Position numbers and translations under genes: made by a program. A DNA stretch of 64,000 nucleotides from Shewanella surugensis (GTDB lineage Bacteria; Pseudomonadota; Gammaproteobacteria; Enterobacterales; Shewanellaceae). Location: assembly GCF_023284005.1 (NCBI RefSeq), contig NZ_JAKIKS010000005.1, forward strand, positions 20,807 through 84,806, in the 5' to 3' direction. Shown here in pieces: positions 39,007 through 47,936 of this stretch. Positions within the stretch are counted from its first letter, which is position 1. Each line of letters opens with the position of its first letter. Under the pieces are notes generated by a model. That model was given only the letters and a program-made list of their open reading frames with translations. It did not search any database and was not told the DNA's origin.

Positions 39007-41208
39007 ATGTCATTGACCAATACTCAACCAAGACACGCCGACCATCAACCTATGGTTCATCTACAGGGTTCTGTTGAGCGCGTAACCTTCCACAGTGAAG
39101 AAAGTGGTTTCTTCGTGATCCGCGTCAAATGTAAAGGGCAACTGGATTTAGTGACAATGACGGGCAGTGCCCCCTCTATCACACCAGGTGAATTTGTGGA
39201 TGCGGCGGGCGTTTGGTTTAACGATCATCGTCACGGAGTACAATTTCAGGTCAAACAGATTAAGACTGTCACGCCCAATACGATTGAAGGCATTGAAAAG
39301 TATCTCGGTTCGGGGATGGTAAAAGGCATTGGTCCTCATTTTGCCAAACGCTTAGTCAAAGCCTTTGGTGAAGATGTTTTTGACATTATTGAACAAGATC
39401 CGAGTCGTTTATTAGAACTTGACGGCATTGGTAAAAAACGGCGTGAAAAAATCACTTCAGCTTGGTCTGAACAGAAAGTCATCCGCGAAATCATGGTCTT
39501 TCTTCAATCTCATGGTGTCGGTACCGCCAGAGCAGTCCGCATTTATAAAACCTACGGTGATAAATCGGTGGCTAAGGTGTCCGAAAACCCTTATCGACTA
39601 GCGCTAGATATACACGGTATAGGCTTTAAAACCGCTGACGAACTCGCTCAACAATTAGGGATTGACCGTGAGTCACTCATTCGGGCACAAGCGGGAGTAC
39701 GCCATGTGTTACAGGAAACATCAGGCCAAGGCCATTGTGCTCAACCCCATGATTCTCTGATAGCCGATGCGGTTAAACTTCTCGAAATCCCTGAAGACAC
39801 CATCAAACAAGCCATTTCGTGTGAAGTCAATGAACAACGACTCACACCTGAAGTGATAAATGATATACCGTGTCTTTTTTTAGCCCCCCTTTATCGCGCC
39901 GAATTAGGTGTTTCAAATCATGTGATGCGCTTATTGAGAGGTCAAAGTGCTTGGGCTCAAATCCCCATTAACAAGGCCATTCAGTGGGTCGAAAAAAAGA
40001 ACGAAATGAGTTTATCTCAGTCACAAAAAGTTGCTGTAGAGCAAGCCATCAAACATAAGTTTTGTATTGTAACGGGTGGCCCTGGTGTCGGAAAGACCAC
40101 GACCGTTAATAGTATACTGAAAATTATTAAAGCGAAAAATGCCAAAGTCTTACTCTGTGCACCAACCGGACGAGCGGCTAAACGACTGGCTGAATCAACA
40201 GGCGAATCTGCCATTACCATCCATCGACTGCTTGAATTTGATCCTAGTGAATTTGATTTTAAACACAATGCCGAAAACCCATTAGAAGCCGATCTATTAA
40301 TTGTCGATGAAAGCTCAATGGTGGATGTGGTGTTGATGAATCAATTACTTCGTGCTGTTCCAGACGAATGTGCCGTCATATTAGTCGGTGATATCGATCA
40401 ATTACCCTCTGTTGGACCAGGCTCTGTGCTAAGAGATTTAATAAGTTCTGAGCAAATCCCCGTAGCAAGGTTAACCGAGATATTCCGTCAAGCGGCCACA
40501 TCGCAAATCATTACCGGTGCTCATGATATTAATAAAGGCAAAGCCCCCAAGGAGACCCCCAAAGGCGCGGAAACTGACTTTTTCTATATCCAAGGTGATG
40601 AGCCAGAAGAGCTTTTCCACAAACTCATGATGGTAGTGACGCAACGACTCCCGCAAAAATTTGGTTTAGATCCAGTTAATGATATTCAAGTGTTAGCCCC
40701 AATGAATCGAGGAGGCTTAGGGGCGCGTAGTTTAAATATTGCACTGCAAGAAGCCCTGAATCCCAATGCCCATCCCAAAGTGACCCGTTTTGGCTGGACT
40801 TATGCCCCAGGGGATAAAGTCATTCAAACCGTCAATAACTATGACAAAGAAGTGTTTAACGGTGATATTGGTCGAGTCACCAGTGTGGATATTGAAGACA
40901 ATGAATTATTCATTGAATTTGATGGCCGTGAGGTACTGTATGCCTTTAATGAACTGGATGAAGTTTCACTAGCTTACGCTATATCCATTCATAAAAGTCA
41001 GGGTTCAGAATACCCTTGTGTGGTGATCCCCATGGCGATGCAACATTACATGTTGTTAGAGAGAAACCTGCTCTATACAGGCGTCACACGTGGTAAGCAG
41101 CTTGTGGTGCTTTTAGGGCAACACAAGGCAGTGACCATGGCGGCAAGAACCGTGACCTCCAAAAAACGTTTAACCAACCTTCAAAGCAGGCTAAAAAAAC
41201 ATGCTTAA
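39007..41208 (+). CDS. recD2: RecD2-type SF1B DNA helicase
   Basis: A 733-residue ATP-dependent 5'-3' helicase of the RecD2/TraA-like class that is not part of RecBCD. The N-terminal part has an OB-like strand set ([18 protein letters not shown]) and helix-hairpin-helix repeats ([54 protein letters not shown]). The motor starts near residue 330: Walker [17 protein letters not shown], Walker [12 protein letters not shown], motif [19 protein letters not shown], motif [17 protein letters not shown] and [11 protein letters not shown]. Alternative start ATG at 39052. It stands alone between imperfect direct repeats on the prophage-like element. A role in repair or element maintenance is inferred. 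Confidence 0.92.
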   Translation: MSLTNTQPRHADHQPMVHLQGSVERVTFHSEESGFFVIRVKCKGQLDLVTMTGSAPSITPGEFVDAAGVWFNDHRHGVQFQVKQIKTVTPNTIEGIEKYLGSGMVKGIGPHFAKRLVKAFGEDVFDIIEQDPSRLLELDGIGKKRREKITSAWSEQKVIREIMVFLQSHGVGTARAVRIYKTYGDKSVAKVSENPYRLALDIHGIGFKTADELAQQLGIDRESLIRAQAGVRHVLQETSGQGHCAQPHDSLIADAVKLLEIPEDTIKQAISCEVNEQRLTPEVINDIPCLFLAPLYRAELGVSNHVMRLLRGQSAWAQIPINKAIQWVEKKNEMSLSQSQKVAVEQAIKHKFCIVTGGPGVGKTTTVNSILKIIKAKNAKVLLCAPTGRAAKRLAESTGESAITIHRLLEFDPSEFDFKHNAENPLEADLLIVDESSMVDVVLMNQLLRAVPDECAVILVGDIDQLPSVGPGSVLRDLISSEQIPVARLTEIFRQAATSQIITGAHDINKGKAPKETPKGAETDFFYIQGDEPEELFHKLMMVVTQRLPQKFGLDPVNDIQVLAPMNRGGLGARSLNIALQEALNPNAHPKVTRFGWTYAPGDKVIQTVNNYDKEVFNGDIGRVTSVDIEDNELFIEFDGREVLYAFNELDEVSLAYAISIHKSQGSEYPCVVIPMAMQHYMLLERNLLYTGVTRGKQLVVLLGQHKAVTMAARTVTSKKRLTNLQSRLKKHA

Positions 41209-41246
41209 TGTGAGTTATCACTCTTGAGACTCAAAACAAAATAAGC

Positions 41247-41278
41247 AGTTTCCTAAATGCTCCGCCAGAACTATCCTG
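41247..41278. repeat. Right imperfect direct repeat flanking recD2
   Basis: The second copy of the repeat described at 38789-38824, about 40 bases after the recD2 stop and in the same orientation. Confidence 0.72.
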
Positions 41279-41437
41279 ACATATAGGTACAGTTTAATTC
41301 TTAGGTTGCTGAATGAACTAAATAAGCCAAAATTACAGAATTGTTAGGAAAATAGTCACATCTTTAATTCATGTTTATACTTGTGTACATACCAACCAAG
41401 TCAAAGGCTGCTCTACAGAGCAACATAGTGATAACTT

Positions 41438-41842
41438 ATGGAATGCAAAGAAAAAATATCCAGAGCAAGAAATGCAGGAACAGTTCCTGAAATATTTGAT
41501 GACTTATCTATCAATCTGGCATCTCTGGACGAGCTTAATTATGTGAAAATCTACAATGGAAAAATTCTAGCGTCCAATTATCTCAGTGATAATGGAAAAA
41601 AACAGCCTGTTACACAGCTCGGTATGAAGGATATTGTTGGTGTTGAATTACTTGTAGATGCTTCCTCTAAAGTCATTCAATTTTTTTCACTTACATCTTC
41701 AATAAAAGGGGGAGGAGAAAAAATAGTAAATGCTGTTTTTGAGTCTATCCCAAATAATTGGACCGCTGTTGTGGTTATGGATTCGAGTGGGGGCTTCTGG
41801 CAATTAATGCGTCAACGATATCCAACGTTAATCATTATGTGA
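41438..41842 (+). CDS. Small conserved-looking protein of unknown function
   Basis: A 134-residue soluble protein. Its C-terminal half has an alternating strand/helix pattern with SSIKGGGEKIVNAVFESIPNNWTAVVVMDSSGGFWQLMRQRYPTLIIM. The G-x-G-x-K-I helix after a strand resembles the acetyl-CoA loop of GNAT-like folds, and the remainder looks like a small alpha/beta domain. I cannot assign a family with confidence. It lies between recD2 and a minus-strand gene, and no clear ribosome site is visible. Confidence 0.5.
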   Translation: MECKEKISRARNAGTVPEIFDDLSINLASLDELNYVKIYNGKILASNYLSDNGKKQPVTQLGMKDIVGVELLVDASSKVIQFFSLTSSIKGGGEKIVNAVFESIPNNWTAVVVMDSSGGFWQLMRQRYPTLIIM

Positions 41843-41943
41843 ACATAATAAGAGCAAATGAAGTATAAAAGTCGCTTCATATGCTCTCTGCAATGAAATG
41901 TCGCTTTCTTAAGTCAATTTCACTTTAAATTCATTCAACATAT

Positions 41944-42636
41944 TCAATCTATTACCTCTTTATATCCCATTTGTGTGTAACCGTACTGTTGATACAACTT
42001 AAAAAATGCAGCGGCTAATTTAGTCTGGTTGTCACCTATCATGACTGTGTTCATTTTCTTTTTATATTTCGCTAATAGTATATCTTTATGACATTGATCA
42101 AATACTAGTGCTGAACCTGAAGTCATATTAAAATCATTGAATTCAATGATCCGTGAATACAAAATAAAGTTTTTAATCATTTGACTAGAGCTCAATCCAA
42201 AATCGACTATATGAATATTATCTCTATCAGGATGCATCAAGTCATGAAGTTCAATCGTTTTTTCTGTACAATTTACACTGATCACCTCATAAAGTGAACT
42301 TGTTGATGATAAACAAGACTTTATGATTAAACTGTCTTCTTGAGATACATCCCTATTTTTATCCCAGTATGCACTCACTAAATTTTGTCCATGTTTATTC
42401 TTATAATCATGGACCATAAAATCATAACATCTATCCATATCGTCATCAGCAGACAGAGACACCTTGTTATTTTTCAACACCCCTAAAGCTCTCAAAGCGA
42501 TCTTCATATCATTAGAATCAAGCTCTTCTAGAAACTTATTATTCAATTCCATACCGACTTGTCTATATTTTTCATATTGTTTGAAAATTGAATCATCACA
42601 GGACATTTGTAAATTTCTCATATTAATTGATGTCAC
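41944..42636 (-). CDS. Hypothetical protein
   Basis: A 230-residue soluble protein with no membrane segment. Visible features are an internal D-D-D-M-D-R-C-Y-D-F-M-V-H-D-Y segment and a following LHDLMHPDRDNIHIVDFGLS stretch with clustered acidic residues and histidines, which could be metal-binding. It lies just left of the phage late-gene remnant and is probably cargo. Function unknown. Confidence 0.5.
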   Translation of the reverse strand: MTSINMRNLQMSCDDSIFKQYEKYRQVGMELNNKFLEELDSNDMKIALRALGVLKNNKVSLSADDDMDRCYDFMVHDYKNKHGQNLVSAYWDKNRDVSQEDSLIIKSCLSSTSSLYEVISVNCTEKTIELHDLMHPDRDNIHIVDFGLSSSQMIKNFILYSRIIEFNDFNMTSGSALVFDQCHKDILLAKYKKKMNTVMIGDNQTKLAAAFFKLYQQYGYTQMGYKEVID

Positions 42637-42700
42637 CCTACAGCTAACAGTCAGCCTGGAAGGGCTTAGATAGCTTAACTTTTTTCTATTCTAAAACAAA

Positions 42701-43630
42701 TCAATTCAAACTAACTAACCCTAAAGCCAGTCGTTTTTTAGAAAACCGCAGGCTCAATTCGACCTTTTTATTCTCGATAAGTTCTATTTTACTTTTCTTC
42801 TCAGCCTTTGAAAACTGACTAGCTTCTACCGCCCGCTTCTTCTTGTTCAATTGCTGTAAGGCTTTTTCAACGCCTGACGCATAGGCCTGCAGCGTTAGCT
42901 CATTTTTATACTTAGCGATAAAGTCAGATCTATCCTGACCGGATAACAGCTTCAAGTCTGCTTTGTAGCCCGCTAACACGTCTTTTGCGGTATAAAACTC
43001 ACCAATCGATGCCTTGTGATATAACTGTTTATAAAAGCGTCTGACAAAAGGCAGATCATTACGCTCAACCGTCTCACCGCTTTTGACATTCGCCCCCAAA
43101 GATTGCAAACGAAGAGCAAACTGTAATACTCCACCACCCATAAACTTAAGCATATGCTCAACCGATTGCGGTGCAATATCAATGCCGCCAGAGCGAAACG
43201 GAGAGCCGCCTGTTTGCTCAGAGAGCCATCGCATTAAATTGTTCGTCCACCCCCAGGTTCTATCACTGCCCAAATAAGCATCCGACTTTTTCGCCGCATA
43301 GCCTTTTTGTTCAGAATAAATGGCCCCACCAAAGAAGTTTTCATTCAAACCCAGCTCGATAAGCGGTTTCGCCACTGTCGGTGTCACGGTTTTAATGAAG
43401 CCATTTAATGCATCATCAGAACTTTGCACGCCAATGGGGGAAAACACGCTCGCGGCTGACAAGACTAAGTTACTCGCCATCAGTTGATCGCCATCATAAT
43501 ACGCACAGGCAATAGACGAAGGCCCCCGCCATTCGGGCTGGGCATCGATTGCCCCCATCACGTTAGATAATTGCGTTAGCGTAAAGCCTTCAGCGGTCTT
43601 TTTAACGTAATCCATTATCTCGCCATCCAA
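42701..43630 (-). pseudogene. Fusion remnant: portal-like N-terminus joined to LPD38-type large polyvalent protein C-terminus
   Basis: A 309-residue frame that overlaps the terminase stop. The first 45 residues or so (MDYVKKTAEGFTLTQLSNVMGAIDAQPEWRGPSS...) are where a portal protein should start. At about residue 55 the sequence becomes the C-terminal LPD38-like domain of giant polyvalent phage proteins (VFSPIGVQSSDDALNGFIKTVTPTVAKPLIELGLNENFFGGAIYSEQ, then VEHMLKFMGGGVLQFALRL). In tailed phages that protein is encoded many genes after the terminase. An internal deletion that removed most structural genes explains the join. A long open frame remains, but a function is doubtful. Confidence 0.6.
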
Positions 43631-45360
43631 TGATTGTTGTTTTGGGGAGCATTCTTATCATCAATAATTCGTCTCTTGGGCATTCTGGCTCTCATTTCTT
43701 GGGCAATCATGTAACTCATGGCTTGATCATCAAAGCCACCTGTTTGCGCGCCCATGCGGCCTTTCTTGTCATATACAAAAATATTGAGTTCAGCGACGGT
43801 ACCACGCCATCGAATGCCATCAACATCATTAACGAGCAAGTCATCTAAGCCGGACGTTAGCAGGGGTTTAGACTGGGCGCTGGTATGCCAACCCACTTTC
43901 AATGTCTCTTCATCAACATCTTCGCGATCAATATGTTCTTCATGATAAATACGGCTCACGGGATAAATATCCACCAGCTCTTGCAAGGTGGCATGGCCAT
44001 GATTGTTACGCTCCGGTCCGATGTAGGCGAGGTTATACTCACGGCCAACATGGGCAAGTAGCTTGGCAAAGCGTTTGGGGTCTAAATGCCCGAACCAATG
44101 AGCGACCTGACGACCATCTGACTTAGCCACAACATCGAGCGAACTTCTATCGCCATGCTCCAACCCTTCGGCTACATCCCCGCCAATAGCATAATCCTCA
44201 TCGGGATCCGGCAGTTCCCACACCAACAAATAACCCGATGTTGCCAGGGCGAGTTTGTCGGTGGCTTTAGAGGATAAATCGACTTTGTTAGTCACTTTTT
44301 TCTTGTGACCCGTATTAGGATTGATGTCATACACAATCAACGGCTTTAAGCAGCGCCCTTCTGCCCGCATTAAATCGTCGCCATCAAACACTTTGCGCCC
44401 GGAGGTTAAGAAGGCTTCCATGGGCGTAGAAGGAAACTCTTGCTTCATCTTGCCTTCTTGATTGCGGTCTTTGGCGATATACCAGACCTTTTGTTCATCG
44501 GTCAACGTGATATGCATACACGCTTCGACGGACTCAAAATACTTACTCTGTCCCTTCGTTAACCGTAAGCCTTTACTGGGAGCGGGTAAGGTATATTTAA
44601 GATCTAACCACCATGGGTAAAAGTGAAACTTATAATCTTGAAAGGTCAGTTCAACACCACTATCGAGCACTTCCATTGCAATGATCGACATATCAAAGAA
44701 ATGCCCCGCCGCACCTTCTGCTGTCGATTCAATAAAGAGTAATGAGCCTTTATGGACCGCATTGAGTGAGCCGGATTTGACTTCATCGCCTCTGAGCGGA
44801 TATTGCGCACAAATTTTGCCGAACTCCGATACATGCAGCACTTGCAAGGTGCCTGAACGAAATGAAACCGCAATACGCACATAACTGTCGTTAGCAAAGT
44901 AAATCGCCGTAGAGGTCTTACTTGTCACCGCTCTGCGCCCTGTTTTTAACCAACTGGGTAACCGGACATAGGGATACAATATTTTTGATGCAAAAATCGC
45001 GGTAGCTTCACTCAAGCCTTGTGCAATCACGCCGCACTGTCTGTCGTTGTTAAACAGAGCATGGTCTAAAATAAATATCTGAATCGCGGTGCTAAAGCCC
45101 AACTGCCTGGCTTTTAAAATGATATTTAAAAACCACATCACACAGAAAAATGACACTTGCGCGGGGCGACACCGAAACATCACTGATTTACCGTACTCAT
45201 CGGCCACAATATAGAGGTTGTTGATCCGCCACCACCAACAACTCAAATAAGGTGCACAACGCTTAAGCAATGCCGCCTCATCCAAGTTAAAGCGCTCATC
45301 CTCCGTCAGCCAAGTCTCTTCTCCAAACTTAGCCGTCATCGGTTTTATATGGCTGTTCAT
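43615..45360 (-). CDS. terL: Phage terminase large subunit
   Basis: A 581-residue packaging motor. The ATPase part shows a Walker-like segment ILKARQLGFSTAIQIF near residue 80, and a FIESTAEG coupling motif. The nuclease domain has IGGDVAEGLEHGDRSSLDVV, the acidic centre typical of RNase H-fold terminases, and FDDQAMSYMIAQ near the end. It cuts and pumps DNA into the prohead with the portal. It overlaps the small-subunit gene by four bases (ATGA). No intact portal, protease or capsid gene remains in the window. Confidence 0.9.
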   Translation of the reverse strand: MNSHIKPMTAKFGEETWLTEDERFNLDEAALLKRCAPYLSCWWWRINNLYIVADEYGKSVMFRCRPAQVSFFCVMWFLNIILKARQLGFSTAIQIFILDHALFNNDRQCGVIAQGLSEATAIFASKILYPYVRLPSWLKTGRRAVTSKTSTAIYFANDSYVRIAVSFRSGTLQVLHVSEFGKICAQYPLRGDEVKSGSLNAVHKGSLLFIESTAEGAAGHFFDMSIIAMEVLDSGVELTFQDYKFHFYPWWLDLKYTLPAPSKGLRLTKGQSKYFESVEACMHITLTDEQKVWYIAKDRNQEGKMKQEFPSTPMEAFLTSGRKVFDGDDLMRAEGRCLKPLIVYDINPNTGHKKKVTNKVDLSSKATDKLALATSGYLLVWELPDPDEDYAIGGDVAEGLEHGDRSSLDVVAKSDGRQVAHWFGHLDPKRFAKLLAHVGREYNLAYIGPERNNHGHATLQELVDIYPVSRIYHEEHIDREDVDEETLKVGWHTSAQSKPLLTSGLDDLLVNDVDGIRWRGTVAELNIFVYDKKGRMGAQTGGFDDQAMSYMIAQEMRARMPKRRIIDDKNAPQNNNHWMAR

Positions 45361-46082
45361 GGCTTAACCACCACATCGGTCGTGTTCGCGGCGGCCATTT
45401 CATCAATCAAATCGTCCAGCTTATTGGTACCACCCGCTTCACGCTCCGCCACTTTGACTTGTATTCTGGCTAACTCAGTCTGCACTTCACTCTTGAGACG
45501 GTTCGAAACAATAGACTTGCTCATCACAATACTTTTCTTGGTATCGGCTATGATTTTTTTCTGATTAAGCTGGTCAATCTCAATGCTAGATAAGGTTTTG
45601 GTGATCGACTCTACCCGGGCAATGTTCTTATCCAGGGCCGTTTCAGCTTGAAACAGTGACTCAAACAAACTGGAAGCAATCTCAGTGGATGGCTTATTAT
45701 CAAGTTGCGCCTGGATCTGCTCTATGGTTTTAATAATGAGGTGAATACGAGAACGGCATAAGGACAGCTCATCTTCCAGTGTCGTGGCTTCAACCAATTG
45801 ATTGAGTTCTGGATCCTTAAAATACTTAGAGTAACCGCCATGCAGTAAGTTATTCTGAATGCCGAAACGGTTATTCTGCTTACGATTAGCGACGGTGACT
45901 TGCTTCGCCTTCGCCACCGGGCTGGTCGATAACTTATGTGCATTGGTAGATAACGGCTTAATATAGCGACGTGCGGTTGAATAATTTAATTGACGCTGCT
46001 CACACCACTCTTTCGCTGTTATTCCAGTCTTCTCATGCGCTTTTAAGAACTCTGCTTGTAATGTCGTCCACTTCCCCGACAT
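45357..46082 (-). CDS. terS: Phage terminase small subunit
   Basis: A 241-residue protein with an N-terminal helix-turn-helix (FLKAHEKTGITAKEWCEQRQLNYSTARRYIK), which recognises the pac or cos site. A long helical region with coiled-coil character (about 95-220) forms the oligomer. Position directly before terL with overlapping start and stop supports the call. Length is within the usual range of this class. Confidence 0.85.
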   Translation of the reverse strand: MSGKWTTLQAEFLKAHEKTGITAKEWCEQRQLNYSTARRYIKPLSTNAHKLSTSPVAKAKQVTVANRKQNNRFGIQNNLLHGGYSKYFKDPELNQLVEATTLEDELSLCRSRIHLIIKTIEQIQAQLDNKPSTEIASSLFESLFQAETALDKNIARVESITKTLSSIEIDQLNQKKIIADTKKSIVMSKSIVSNRLKSEVQTELARIQVKVAEREAGGTNKLDDLIDEMAAANTTDVVVKP

Positions 46083-46088
46083 TATTCA

Positions 46089-46337
46089 TCACCTCTTATA
46101 CTCATCAATTTGTTGTTGAAGTAATTTGGTTTGCAACTCATGACGCTCTTTATCACGCCGATTTTGCGCCGCGCGATAGCCCCAATTGATGACACACGTT
46201 AGGACCGCTAAACCGATACCGGAGATCAACACCCAATCGTTTTCAGTGAGTACACCGCCTGCGGCTGTCGATACCGATGCACCATAGCTCGCTGTTGAGG
46301 ATATTTTTTGCAATAAAGATTCTTGAATCGTGCTCAT
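46089..46337 (-). CDS. Phage holin
   Basis: An 82-residue membrane protein with one clear transmembrane helix (WVLISGIGLAVLTCVINWGYRAA) preceded by a semi-hydrophobic Ala/Gly/Ser stretch. It has a highly charged C-terminus (QNRRDKERHELQTKLLQQQIDEYKR). This resembles the HP1-type and other small holins that release the endolysin or collapse the membrane potential. It overlaps the Rz1 gene by four bases and is the last gene of the lysis cassette. Confidence 0.75.
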   Translation of the reverse strand: MSTIQESLLQKISSTASYGASVSTAAGGVLTENDWVLISGIGLAVLTCVINWGYRAAQNRRDKERHELQTKLLQQQIDEYKR

Positions 46338-46597
46338 CGTTTACTCTCTACCCAATGGTTTAAGCGCTGCCAGCTTGCCTCACATGAAGCAAGGTTGGCG
46401 ATTAATATCAAGCTGTATTCGGCTAAGTCCGCATTTGTTTCAACCTGATATTCAGGCACTGAACACGGCACTAGCATGTTACTGGGCGGCAACACATATT
46501 CTGTTTTCGTTACGGTCACGGTTCGCACAGGCGGGACGCTTGAGCAACTCAATAACATCATTAGGCACAGGAATATCACCCCAATTTTGTATCTCAT
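46334..46597 (-). CDS. Outer-membrane spanin lipoprotein (Rz1-like)
   Basis: An 87-residue lipoprotein with lipobox LLSC (Cys18) and a proline-containing mature part (SSVPPVRTVTVTKTEYVLPPSNMLVPC). Its start lies inside the 3' end of the Rz-like gene in another frame, the classic Rz/Rz1 overlap. With the inner spanin it bridges the periplasm to fuse the membranes at the end of lysis. Confidence 0.82.
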   Translation of the reverse strand: MRYKIGVIFLCLMMLLSCSSVPPVRTVTVTKTEYVLPPSNMLVPCSVPEYQVETNADLAEYSLILIANLASCEASWQRLNHWVESKR

Positions 46598-46919
46598 GGC
46601 TCTTCTCCATTAGTTCATTCAATTCACGATATTTAGCCTGTAGCTGCGCACTGATTTGAACCTGTTCACGCTCATATTGTGCATTGATGGCGGCAATCAA
46701 ATCCCGCTCGTTAACCCATTTAACGCGCTCATCTTCTTGCTCACTCACCGTTTGCCTAAGTCGGTCTAAGTCCAAGTTCAGAGCCGCTTGTTGTCCCCTG
46801 AACACCTCAAGTTTTGCCTCTGCGGTCTCAAGCTGTAATTGGCGCAACACCGCAAAGGCAAACACACTTGCCAGGACAAGCCCAACAATCACCGCCTTGC
46901 TTTTAAATAGACTGAACAT
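46479..46919 (-). CDS. Inner-membrane spanin (Rz-like)
   Basis: A 146-residue type II membrane protein: an N-terminal transmembrane helix (VIVGLVLASVFAFAVLRQLQL), then a long periplasmic coiled coil (about 35-115), ending in a cysteine-containing tail. Its last 40 codons overlap the Rz1-like gene. It overlaps the end of the endolysin gene by 17 bases. Confidence 0.85.
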   Translation of the reverse strand: MFSLFKSKAVIVGLVLASVFAFAVLRQLQLETAEAKLEVFRGQQAALNLDLDRLRQTVSEQEDERVKWVNERDLIAAINAQYEREQVQISAQLQAKYRELNELMEKSHEIQNWGDIPVPNDVIELLKRPACANRDRNENRICVAAQ

Positions 46920-47391
46920 TGAGATCCCTTACACAAAGTTGCCTCTCTGAGGTGCGGCGATTAATCAAGCCGTTAAGCTTGCGACCTCCGGCATAGACCC
47001 AGCGCAATAGCTCATCGCATGCCCCCCGTTTATCACCTGCATGGAGTTTTTTACGCAAGGTGGAGTCTCTAAACGCATACTCGCCGACGTTATAGATAAA
47101 ACTCAGATAAGCCCCATGCTCACCATCGGTGAGTGTCACCGGATGAGTCAGCGCCATAAGCTTGTAATTGAATTGGCTTAAGTCGGTTGCTAGCTGCTCC
47201 AAACATTCTTGCTCTGAGAACTCTTGCTCTGCTGACACGTCTTTCCCTGTGTGGCCATAACAGCTTGTGAGTATGCCCACGGGATCAACATACGTACTCA
47301 GCACTTGCCCTTCATGCTGGGCAATCAAAGTGCCACCCGCTGCCACCGCAGAGGCGAAGCCGAACATCAATAAGCGTTGGCCGATTTTCAT
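46903..47391 (-). CDS. SAR endolysin (lysozyme, GH24)
   Basis: A 162-residue phage lysozyme, started at ATG 47391 behind an AGGGAG site. The N-terminal hydrophobic stretch (LLMFGFASAVAAGGTLIA) is weak and Gly/Ala-rich, as in signal-arrest-release endolysins. The catalytic triad has T4 spacing: Glu27, Asp36 and Thr42. Downstream FIYNVGEYAFRDSTL and GRKLNGLINRRTSERQLC are typical of the family. It degrades peptidoglycan after release from the membrane by the holin. A pair of terminators lies just upstream and separates it from the toxin cargo. Confidence 0.9.
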   Translation of the reverse strand: MKIGQRLLMFGFASAVAAGGTLIAQHEGQVLSTYVDPVGILTSCYGHTGKDVSAEQEFSEQECLEQLATDLSQFNYKLMALTHPVTLTDGEHGAYLSFIYNVGEYAFRDSTLRKKLHAGDKRGACDELLRWVYAGGRKLNGLINRRTSERQLCVRDLNVQSI

Positions 47392-47413
47392 GATTGCTTG
47401 ACTCCCTAAACGC

Positions 47414-47443
47414 AAAAAGCCCCGACAAATCAATGTCGAGGCC
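47414..47443 (-). terminator. Terminator upstream of the lysis cassette, 1
   Basis: On the minus strand GCCTCGACA pairs with TGTCGGGGC and is followed by a run of T. It lies between the immunity-like gene and the endolysin. Confidence 0.7.
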
Positions 47444-47478
47444 TTAAGGCTTGTGTCTATAAGCTAAAAACAAAAAAA

Positions 47479-47502
47479 TCCGCGTCATAAAATGAGGCGG
47501 AC
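47479..47502 (-). terminator. Terminator upstream of the lysis cassette, 2
   Basis: TCCGCGTCAT / ATGAGGCGGA with an AAA loop and, on the minus strand, seven T residues. With its neighbour it would stop transcription from the toxin region unless Q-modified polymerase reads through. Confidence 0.72.
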
Positions 47503-47653
47503 TCTAGATATAAAAATATCAATGTAGAAATAATGGCTTAAAAATGGGGTGTTTGCAAGTAGCTAATAAATCGCGGCCCTGAAATGGAAATTAAAAGAAG
47601 AACCAAGGCATCATCGATGCCTAAGTCTTATTCAGGAAAAATATAAGAAGAAC

Positions 47654-47935
47654 TCAATATAAGTCAGAAAAATCCCCTAATGTAACCTCTAGTTTGAATA
47701 AAGCATAGGCTTCCTCTAAATCCCTGTATTGTGATAGTCCCCTTTCAGTAAAACTCATTCTACCAGGAACATTTTCAACATTATTTTTCAAACTTCCATT
47801 TTTAGCCGATTGGATTAGATCAGAAAGTGCTCTTAATAGTGCCTTTGCTGCATCATCCACTGATGAATATTTAATCAACATTAATTCTAGATTTTCTGCT
47901 AACTGTTTTAAGTTACGTTCAGATACTTTATTCAT
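47654..47935 (-). CDS. Candidate immunity protein for the adjacent toxin-like protein
   Basis: A 93-residue acidic, mostly helical soluble protein (NLKQLAENLELMLIKYSSVDDAAKALLRALSDLI). Its ATG lies almost directly behind the stop of the 729-residue protein at 47937. No family is recognised. Small size, tight spacing and the modular toxin upstream make an immunity role plausible by analogy with polymorphic toxin pairs. Confidence 0.6.
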   Translation of the reverse strand: MNKVSERNLKQLAENLELMLIKYSSVDDAAKALLRALSDLIQSAKNGSLKNNVENVPGRMSFTERGLSQYRDLEEAYALFKLEVTLGDFSDLY

Positions 47936-47936
47936 A

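Noticed and set aside
39007..41208. Part of RecBCD
   Set aside because: The helicase has the N-terminal helix-hairpin-helix region of RecD2 and no recB or recC neighbours.
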